Positions 1 through 6,600 of a stretch of DNA of 15,545 nucleotides are shown here, one piece after another (the stretch's first letter is position 1; each line of letters begins with the position of its first letter). The notes under the pieces are model-generated. The model was not told the DNA's origin, did not search any database, and saw only the letters and a program-made list of their open reading frames with translations. The position numbers and the translations under genes are program-made. The stretch spans positions 1-15,545 of the forward strand of contig JBAZAX010000029.1 in assembly GCA_041671765.1 (NCBI GenBank). Direction: 5' to 3'. This DNA comes from JBAZAX01 sp041671765 (GTDB lineage Bacteria > Babelota > Babeliae > Babelales > RVW-14).

Positions 1-168
1 GAATGGGTTAAATCTTATTTACAGGAAAAGTTAAGTAGTAAGTACGTTAGTCTAGTTAAGCCGGAATCTATTGTTTTGGGAAAACAGAATATTATTGGAG
101 ATAATTTTCTTGTGACCGACTCCAAAAAGTTGTATGAAAAATATAAATATATACTGGATAATCAATGA
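1..168 (+). CDS. C-terminal end of an unidentified protein (partial, 5' end outside window)
   Basis: The first frame is open from base 1 and gives 55 residues before a TGA at 166-168. The fragment is hydrophilic and Lys/Tyr-rich with a charged end (…KYKYILDNQ) and carries no motif I recognise. It is probably real coding sequence, because its stop overlaps the start codon of the next gene in an ATGA arrangement (ATG at 165-167), typical of translationally coupled genes in one operon. A chance open frame of this length remains possible. No function can be given. Confidence 0.6.
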   Translation, partial: EWVKSYLQEKLSSKYVSLVKPESIVLGKQNIIGDNFLVTDSKKLYEKYKYILDNQ

Positions 169-1001
169 GGTATGTATCTGAATCGGCTTTTTGTGGTTCG
201 ATAAAAATATTAAGTTTATTTATATTTTTATGGACGTATATTTTTGCAGAAAATGACATACAGACCTTAATTGATTCCGGAAATATTAAAAATTGTTTTT
301 TAAGTGGTGGAACACTTCAGTTGGCAGGTAAGGGTTTGCAAAATTTGAATGGAATAGAAAATGTTCCAAATGTGGAATCAATTAAGATTATTGATTTGTC
401 TCATAATCAGATTAAAAGCTTGAATGGATCTTTATTTAAGCGGTTTACCAACCTTGCCGAACTGCTACTTAACCATAATTTGATTGAGCAGTTTACATCG
501 CTTGATGGACTTAATAACTTACGAGAGCTTCATCTCACTCACAATAAACTAAAGACATTTGATTTAGAACAATTAAGTAAGCTTTATATGTTATATGTTC
601 TTAATTTAGGTTTTAACGAAATTAGTGTAATAAAAACCGGTGATAATGTAATTTCGAAAAATCTTGATTCGAAGAATCTCAATTCGAAGAATCTCGAAAT
701 GTTGTTTCTTAATAATAATAAAATAAAAGAATTGCCAGCCAACGCTTTTGTTGCATGCCCAAACCTTCAAGCATTATATTTACAAAATAATGTGATTAAT
801 AATTTAGACAGTAAGAGTTTTAGTAGGCTGTTCAATATTAGATTATTGTATTTGTATGATAATTGTATTACAAAACTTCCGGCAAATATCTTTGTGGACT
901 TGAAGCAATTGCATCTTTTATATTTGAGAAATAACAATATTCAGATATTTGAAAAAGGGTGTGACGTAGGACTTGATGAGCTTAAGATTTTAGATCTTTA
1001 A
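165..1001 (+). CDS. secreted leucine-rich-repeat protein, ends inside a repeat
   Basis: The protein has 278 residues. Residues 1-28 form a signal peptide: basic start, hydrophobic stretch SIKILSLFIFLWTYIFA, likely cleavage before ENDIQ. From about residue 70 there are eight LxxLxLxxNxI-type repeats (for example IKIIDLSHNQI, LRELHLTHNKL, LEMLFLNNNKI, LHLLYLRNNNI). The spacing is irregular, about 22-24 residues, with a longer gap near residues 155-175 filled by a 5-residue repeat (SKNLD/SKNLN/SKNLE). LRR solenoids bind proteins, so a role in contact with host or envelope proteins is plausible, but no ligand can be named. The start overlaps the upstream stop codon and only a weak TGGA precedes it, so translation is probably coupled. 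The last residues, LKILDL, begin a ninth repeat that is never completed, and no C-cap is present. This suggests 3' truncation, possibly linked to the palindromic element 20 bp downstream. Confidence 0.85.
   Translation: MRYVSESAFCGSIKILSLFIFLWTYIFAENDIQTLIDSGNIKNCFLSGGTLQLAGKGLQNLNGIENVPNVESIKIIDLSHNQIKSLNGSLFKRFTNLAELLLNHNLIEQFTSLDGLNNLRELHLTHNKLKTFDLEQLSKLYMLYVLNLGFNEISVIKTGDNVISKNLDSKNLNSKNLEMLFLNNNKIKELPANAFVACPNLQALYLQNNVINNLDSKSFSRLFNIRLLYLYDNCITKLPANIFVDLKQLHLLYLRNNNIQIFEKGCDVGLDELKILDL
654..698 (+). repeat. three tandem 15-bp units inside the LRR gene
   Basis: Three adjacent 15-bp units (654-668, 669-683, 684-698) follow the pattern TCGAARAATCTYRAW. Each adds SKNL plus one D/N/E residue to the protein. 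The length keeps the reading frame, so copy-number change would lengthen or shorten the LRR inter-repeat loop without breaking the gene. Confidence 0.85.
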
Positions 1002-1020
1002 ATTTAGGAGTGCCGCATGG

Positions 1021-1130
1021 TTCGATACATTTTTCTCGCATATAAGCTGCTCGAAAAACACTCACCACGAGCGGCATAAGACCTAGTGCGCTCGCCCTGA
1101 GTGAATTTGCGTGAGCAAATTCGTATCGAA
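1021..1130. repeat. REP/MITE-like imperfect palindrome: two inverted copies of one short repeat unit
   Basis: The outer ends are an 8-bp inverted repeat, TTCGATAC (1021-1028) and GTATCGAA (1123-1130). Inner arms are CACTCA-NNN-CGAGCG (1059-1073) and CGCTCG-NNN-TGAGTG (1089-1103), separated by 15 bp. Read outward from the centre, each half runs CGCTCG, three bases, TGAGTG, a small hairpin, then GTATCGAA. In the right half the hairpin is perfect: GAATTTGC, GTGA, GCAAATTC (1103-1122). The block is richer in G and C than its surroundings and carries no credible gene. The CGCTCG…GTATCGAAGGG pattern resembles short interspersed palindromes seen in many environmental bacterial genomes. It fills most of the 175-bp gap between the LRR and methyltransferase genes and could also act as a transcription terminator. 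Confidence 0.75.
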
Positions 1131-1165
1131 GGGGAATTTAACAATTTTTTGTTCAGGTTATTAAA

Positions 1166-1270
1166 ATTGGAGCGTTATGACGCCTATTATAAAAATATTA
1201 TTACTTGTGGGTTTAATAGTGTATTGGAGTTCTATGAAGTTTATTATAAAGATAATATTATTGGGTGGCT
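1166..1270 (+). repeat. tandem duplication (57-bp period) of ribosome binding site, start codon and leader
   Basis: The block from 1166 and the block from 1223 align over roughly 48 bp. Both begin ATTGGAG, then four bases, then ATGA, then a shared TATTATAAA and an AT-rich hydrophobic-coding stretch. Each copy has GGAG four bases before an in-frame ATG (1177 and 1234). The protein consequently opens with two similar 19-residue hydrophobic segments, MTPIIKILLLVGLIVYWSS and MKFIIKIILLGGLSLYLFA. Confidence 0.8.
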
Positions 1271-2334
1271 TATCGTTATATCTGTTTGCCCATGTATCAT
1301 CTCAAGTTATTACGCAACCAATTGGGAATGCATCGACTGAAAAGACATCTAAAATAGAAATTGATAAATTTCTTTCAGTTGTAAGAAAAGAGGTATATCA
1401 GGATATTCTGATTAATGGTGTAACTATTAAAGAGGGTGTAAAAGATTGCGAGATTAGATATCCAAATATCAAAAAAATTCTTGATAACTACAAACGACCA
1501 TTTACGGTTCTTGATATTGGTGCATCTGAAGGTTATTTTTCTATTCGAATCGCATCAGAGTATGATTGCACTTGTGTTATGATTGAAGGTGATAATTCAT
1601 TGTTGCTTCCTGAGATATGCCGATTAAATAAGCCACTTAGCAATTTTATAGTTTTAGAAAAATTTATTACACCTCAAGATTTAAAAGAGCTTGGAGAATG
1701 TGAACACTTTGATGTGGTACTTGCTTTTAATGTCATACATCAGATGAAGAGTGCTTGGAAAGAGACAATTGATTACCTACTTACTTTGGGGGATAACATT
1801 GTTATCGAAAATCCACCACCGGATTGTCGAACTGCCGCAAACAAAGAAGTTTTGCCACTTATTGAAGCGTATCTTATGAGAAATAAGCATGGCAAGATTA
1901 TAGGACAGGTTCCTCGTTACGGTCGGCCCGGTTTGCCAGCTCTAGATCAAAAATATTCAAACGTATATCTGTTTGAAATGAACAAAAATGTACTGAATAA
2001 GCCGACGTGGGGATCTCCCAATATACGTTTTTATCCGATCAATAGTAATTTTAAAGAGAAAACACTTTACAAACCACGCATAAACAAAACAATTGGTTGG
2101 AAGAAGGGGATTAATCTCTGGACATTTAAGCACATGAATGGTGTTTATCCCGCAAAAGATATAATTAGCCAGGAGATCAAAAGACTTTCTGTTTTTTCGC
2201 ATGGTGATTTTTTACCATGGAATATGGTAATTCAAGGCGATAATTTGGAATTAATTGATTGGGAAGATAACAATGCTCCGGGATACATGCATAATTATGA
2301 AGCTTGTTTGGCTCAGTATGAGTTAAAATTATAA
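1177..2334 (+). CDS. exported/anchored SAM-dependent methyltransferase with C-terminal APH-kinase-like motif
   Basis: The protein has 385 residues from the first ATG, or 366 from the second start at 1234; each start has its own GGAG four bases upstream. The second start gives the better single signal peptide (MKFIIKIILLGGLSLYLFA, then HVSSQ); the first would give two consecutive hydrophobic segments. Residues 111-126 (VLDIGASEGYFSIRIA) are class I methyltransferase motif I, MIEGD at 135-139 is the acidic motif II, and HFDVVLAFNVIHQM at 177-190 matches motif IV. Residues 342-349, HGDFLPWN, fit the HxDxxxxN catalytic loop of aminoglycoside-phosphotransferase-type kinases, and LELIDWED (357-364) fits the metal-binding strand after it. 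No kinase N-lobe (Gly-rich loop, Lys, Glu) is visible in residues 215-335. The pairing recalls the methyltransferase-kinase WbdD of O-antigen termination, but that is only an analogy. The substrate is unknown. The gene converges on the next one with a 26-bp gap. Confidence 0.75.
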   Translation: MTPIIKILLLVGLIVYWSSMKFIIKIILLGGLSLYLFAHVSSQVITQPIGNASTEKTSKIEIDKFLSVVRKEVYQDILINGVTIKEGVKDCEIRYPNIKKILDNYKRPFTVLDIGASEGYFSIRIASEYDCTCVMIEGDNSLLLPEICRLNKPLSNFIVLEKFITPQDLKELGECEHFDVVLAFNVIHQMKSAWKETIDYLLTLGDNIVIENPPPDCRTAANKEVLPLIEAYLMRNKHGKIIGQVPRYGRPGLPALDQKYSNVYLFEMNKNVLNKPTWGSPNIRFYPINSNFKEKTLYKPRINKTIGWKKGINLWTFKHMNGVYPAKDIISQEIKRLSVFSHGDFLPWNMVIQGDNLELIDWEDNNAPGYMHNYEACLAQYELKL

Positions 2335-2360
2335 AATTTTTTAAGAAAAATGCTTAAATT
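2335..2360. other. short convergent intergenic stretch with weak AT hairpin
   Basis: The 26 bp between two converging genes can pair TTTAAG with CTTAAA around AAAAATG, flanked by runs of T and A on both sides. The stem is short and lacks G and C apart from one pair, so it is a poor intrinsic terminator, though it could serve weakly in both directions. Confidence 0.25.
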
Positions 2361-3299
2361 TTAAACTGGAAATGGAAATTTGGGGATAACGCGGCTTCTA
2401 ATTTCTTCTGTGGTTGGTAAGCAGATAACAGTACGCTTTTTGCTTGGAATACCAGAAAAATAACGATATAAATCCTTTAGTATCATGTAGGGACAATCAC
2501 ATTTTTTAGGGTGTGTAACGTACGACGTGGCTTTACAGTTTTCTTCATAAGATGTGCCGTGTTGAAGATAAGAATCTAGTGAAAATATTGCCGTTTTAGT
2601 AAAAATATGACATGACCAGTGTGACATTGTTTTTAAAATAATTATAATGGGTTTTTGAAAATCGGTTGGAATTATTTTTTCGGTAGCCGATTGGTTGGCA
2701 AGTAAATAAATTGTTCTTCTTTTTTCATCTCGGTTTCTTAATACAAATTCAACTGCTAAAAATAAATTTGGTATCTGTTTGATATCCTTACCAAAGATCA
2801 TACTCAAAAGATTTTTGCCGTCTTCTAGGTGTAATCCTTCTCTAATTTGATAAAATTGTGAAAAAGTTTCTTGCGGATAAGATTGAAAAATTTCACTATA
2901 AAAATTTTCAAATTCTATAACACAATCTTCGGTGTTTAATTTTAAATTTTCTAAATTGATTTGTTGTTTACGCTGTGCCATCAAAATATTATACATTGTT
3001 ATAACGTTAAAAATTGTGAAATAGCCACAACGCCACATATCTCTTTGTTGAAGAGATTGTATATTGACCCAATTGATTCTATTTAGCCAGCTAATTTTTG
3101 GCGTTATTTGTTGTGCTATGCATGCTTGTTTGTTTGCCGGGCTAACATCTGTTGTTGACACTAAAGAATGTCTTGATGTTATTTCTTTGCTGCTACGCTT
3201 GTGTGTTTCCAGTTTCATACACATAAGAGAATTAGCAAAAAACAGTATGCAACTAAAAACTATAAAAAATAATTTTAAAATTACTTTGTTTTTGTTCAT
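2361..3299 (-). CDS. secreted papain-fold-like (Josephin/deubiquitinase-like) thiol protease candidate
   Basis: The protein has 312 residues. Residues 1-28 form a signal peptide (MNKNK followed by VILKLFFIVFSCILFFANSLMC). The mature part carries a possible catalytic set in papain/Josephin order: Q84/Q85 with C91 in QQRDMWRCGYF, then H227 in SHWSCHIF, then D242 in FSLDSY. The His-Asp spacing of 15 and the HW…LDS wording resemble the His-Asn pair of Josephin deubiquitinases and the His-Asp pair of ULP1/C48 proteases. In C48 enzymes, however, Cys comes after His-Asp, so a Josephin-like or permuted fold is needed. If correct, it would cleave ubiquitin-like conjugates or peptides outside the bacterial cell, possibly in a host. 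The start is supported by GAGG five bases before ATG and by a good upstream promoter. The family is not recognised with certainty; the protein may be inactive or unrelated. Confidence 0.6.
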   Translation of the reverse strand: MNKNKVILKLFFIVFSCILFFANSLMCMKLETHKRSSKEITSRHSLVSTTDVSPANKQACIAQQITPKISWLNRINWVNIQSLQQRDMWRCGYFTIFNVITMYNILMAQRKQQINLENLKLNTEDCVIEFENFYSEIFQSYPQETFSQFYQIREGLHLEDGKNLLSMIFGKDIKQIPNLFLAVEFVLRNRDEKRRTIYLLANQSATEKIIPTDFQKPIIIILKTMSHWSCHIFTKTAIFSLDSYLQHGTSYEENCKATSYVTHPKKCDCPYMILKDLYRYFSGIPSKKRTVICLPTTEEIRSRVIPKFPFPV

Positions 3300-3338
3300 G
3301 ATAACCTCAATTAAAATTGAATATAGTATATGCCTGTA

Positions 3339-3367
3339 ATTATCTCTAAAATTTTACAACTAGTCAA
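3339..3367 (-). promoter_or_regulatory. sigma70-type promoter for the protease-like gene
   Basis: On the minus strand TTGACT (3367-3362) is followed after exactly 17 bp by GATAAT (3344-3339), each one mismatch from the sigma70 consensus. Transcription would start near 3332, giving a leader of about 30 bases with GAGG (3308-3305) before the ATG at 3299. The position, spacing and direction all fit the gene. Confidence 0.55.
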
Positions 3368-3537
3368 TTTATGATAAAAATTGGCAAAAATAGTGAAAAA
3401 AGCCTAATTTAAGTTGTCAGAATAGTCTTATGCGTTGTAAAACTGTGCGTAAAAAAATTTTGATGTTGGATTTTTTAATCAATTGGTTTGGGTTGTATTG
3501 TTACACCTGCAAAACTAATTATCAATTTATAAAAAAC

Positions 3538-3567
3538 TTGATTTCTTAAAATTACAAAAGATATGTT
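3538..3567 (+). promoter_or_regulatory. possible promoter for the large paralogue pair
   Basis: TTGATT (3538-3543), an 18-bp gap and TATGTT (3562-3567) sit about 40 bases before the start at 3605. The -10 is weak, and AT-rich DNA yields such matches by chance. The 305-bp divergent gap 3300-3604 must hold a promoter for this gene, but which one is uncertain; TTGTCA-N18-TAAAAC (from 3414) is a more distant alternative. The rest of the gap is AT-rich without other recognisable signals. Confidence 0.3.
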
Positions 3568-3590
3568 TAGATTAGTTTTAAAAATCTAAA
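3566..3590 (+). promoter_or_regulatory. inverted repeat in the leader of the large paralogue pair
   Basis: TTTAGATT (3566-3573) and AATCTAAA (3583-3590) form a perfect 8-bp inverted repeat with a 9-base loop, just before the AGG (3594-3596) that precedes the ATG at 3605. It overlaps the putative -10. It could be an operator half-site pair or a leader hairpin; AT-richness makes chance occurrence possible. Confidence 0.3.
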
Positions 3591-3604
3591 AAAAGGTAGC
3601 AAGA

Positions 3605-6600
3605 ATGATTTCGAAATCGAAAATTATAAAAAAATTAATTTTTTTTGCTTGGTTGGTTGGCTTCATAACATATGGTGTTTTCGATACAAAAATGTTTGGC
3701 GCTGAAACGTCAACCTCCGCGGAACACGGTTGGGCGATATTAGATTCGGTGCGCAGTTTTATGCCGTATCCTGTGTCGTTTTACGCCTTGCCTCGTGGGT
3801 TGAATTCACGTTTACACGATGGAATGGTTATAAGAATTAAGGCGTTAAAAACCGGATTTGGAAGTTATTATAAGGCTGAAAAACGCACTGGCGGTGGCTG
3901 GGTTCTTAAAGCCAGTACTAGAGATCCAAAAGATCCTGCATCACAGTTTTTGGTATCACGTTCCGGTAATGATATTACTCTTGAATCTGAAGTTGCCGAT
4001 GGATTTTTGCTTGCGTCTTCACCTCAAACATTTGATGTGATGTTATTAGATGAAAAAGAGATAAAGAATGATAATAAAAAAAACGATATGACGTTGTGGG
4101 AATTGGTCGAAGATCCTAAATCCGGTGATACCCTTGAATCCTGTTTTATTAAAAATAAGGCTACCGGTGGTATGTTAACGGCTTCATATGATTCTGCAGG
4201 CGCTGGTGATGGAGAGATAAATGCATTAAGATCACAGATAGAAAAATTAGAGAAAGAGATTCCATACATAACAATTACGTATGCAAAAACGGAAAGTTTT
4301 AAAAATGGAAACTTTGAAAGCGATTTATCCAGAAATATTAAAGGTGAGTTAGATAAAAGAATTCAGAGTTATGTTGGCGATTCGAATGGAAATAAAATTT
4401 ATGATGTGGCCGGTATGGGAAATATTTTAAGTGTACCTGCCGGTAATTGGGTTGCGGATTGGAGTGGAATTTCTAAGACGCGCTGGAATCTTGCTACTTG
4501 GAGATCCAGACCTCGACATGTAAAAATAAGGTATATGGAAGGAAATGATAAAACTGAAAAAGAACGGTGGTTGGATCAGATAGAAGGTAAGGCTTTTCAA
4601 ATTGTTGCAGATCCGAATAAACACCCGGCAACTCCGTTGAGAAAAAAATTGGATGAGCTTGTAAAAAAATCGTCAGGATTGGCTTCTCTTAAAACTTCTG
4701 ATATTGGACGCACGGGTTATGGATCGGCTCCATTTGCAATAAATCAGTGGTCAAAAGTTGCAATTGAACCGGTAGTTGATATTGGGGAAGGTGATGATTT
4801 GTCCGGAGAAAAAATAACAATAGAAGCTGCACAGAACTCGGGATTTGTGTTGAAAAATCTTGATAAGATATGGGTGCATAAACGTCCTGAATTTTCTGGT
4901 TTTTTCCAAGCGGGACAAGAAAAAGAACCTATGAATTATGGGCCAGGAAAAATTATCACAGTTAGTCCTCTTTCATCTAAGGGTTTTGTTTGGTTTGAAA
5001 AAACGTTGCAGACATCATGGTATGGAACTATTATTTTTAGAGCTTTGGCTGAACAGGGTGATGTTCAAATCTGTTTTTCAGATGCAGTTGAACCGCGTAC
5101 GGTTTATCGTGTAGTTTTTGGTGCGGCTGGAAATACAAAAACGATTATTTATAAAAATGATGCTGTTGTTCAGGAAATTGACAGTGACCAACAAGAAAAG
5201 GCACGTGTAATTCCTGGAATGATCGAGCAATTTTGGGTTAGCTTGAATAACGGATTTATGATTGTTGGTAAAGGTGATCCGGGTACGAATATTATCATGG
5301 CTTGGCAAGATTCAAGTCCTGTTCTAAATATTAAGCGAATTGGTTTTAGTACATACAAATCGACGGTCAATTATACGGATGTGCAAATGATTGATAATCC
5401 GATTGCCATAATTGCTCCTTCAAAATTTTATGTTTCTGACAATAAGCTAATTCAGGTTGGAACGGTTAACGCTCCGGCATGGCATCAACTTCCACTTTCG
5501 CCACCCTCTTCCGGAACTGTTGTTTTTCAGGCAACAGGCAGTGAGGATGCAACTTTGGTTTTGGCAAATGATAAAAATGAAGGATATGCAATTGAGTTTG
5601 GTTCTGATGGGAACACGACCACAAAAGTTTTGGATCTGCAAAGTCAAAATGAGCTTTGCAAAATTGATGCAAAAAACCTTTCCGCTGCAAGACTTGACAT
5701 TGGGACTTCCAATAAATTTTGGGTAAGCTTTTACAGGGGCCTAATAATTTTAGGTAAAGGGGATATTGGTAAAAATACATTTTGTATGTATGTTGATGCG
5801 GATGTTCCCGATGAAATTTCCAAAATTGGATTTGCAGGTAAATCTGCAATTCAAAATTTGGAAATTTGGCCGGAGGTAACAATCGGGTTTGATCAAAATG
5901 TTTCTGAGTATGTTAAACGAAGTCAAAGTCCCTTGGTTCAATGCAAATTAAATATTATTGTTCCATTTGATTATTCCATTTATCAAGATGGGCCCATGGT
6001 TGTTTTTAAAGATAGAATGACAGGCATGTCTATGCCTATTGCGGGGACTCCTAATCCCGGTCTTGTATATCATTTTAAGTTGGACATAGGTTCGGATGGG
6101 ACACCTAGTCTTGTTGCCGGAGAAAATTCTTCGACTCCTGAAAAAATTGCACTAACCGTTTTGGTTAAAGCGCTTGAAGCTGCAAAAGTCATTATTTTTA
6201 CGACTTCTCAGCAGATGGCTTATGGAACGGGGCCTGAAGTTAAAGCTAGTCTTATTGCTCTTGCAGGTTGCGCAGCTGTTGGTGCTTTAGGTGCTGTGGC
6301 AGCTGCGGGACAATCCGCCATGCAAGCAAAATTGGATGAGTTGGAGGCCCTTGGAAAACGTCAGGTTAATACCGAAAGTATTATGCGTGCTGCAAGTGGA
6401 ACTTTGTCGGTGAGCGATGAAGCTAAAAATGATAGACGAGAATTTGAAGCCAAATTAAAAACGATATTTGGGGCTATGCCGGCGGAAATTGCCAATCTTG
6501 AGGTATATCAACAGCTGGATTATACAACCAAATTATGGTACGACGCTCTAAGATTTATAACAGATGCATATGTTGTTGAAAATCAGGGAACAAAAAAAAG

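Noticed and set aside
1101..1340. 79-codon frame overlapping the palindrome and the methyltransferase start
   Set aside because: It begins with GTG-like context inside the palindromic element, has no SD, and runs through the duplicated leader in another frame from the clearly coding one.
2335..2360. Strong bidirectional terminator between the convergent left genes
   Set aside because: The possible stem is six mainly A-T pairs; listed only as a weak element.
2361..3299. Classical ULP1/C48 peptidase
   Set aside because: The Cys box comes before the His-Asp box, the opposite of C48 enzymes; only a papain/Josephin order or a permutation fits.
3064..3339. 91-codon plus-strand frame opposite the protease-like gene
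   Set aside because: It lies antisense to a gene with a signal peptide, SD and promoter; its own sequence is hydrophobic read-out of antisense AT-rich DNA and it has no good SD.
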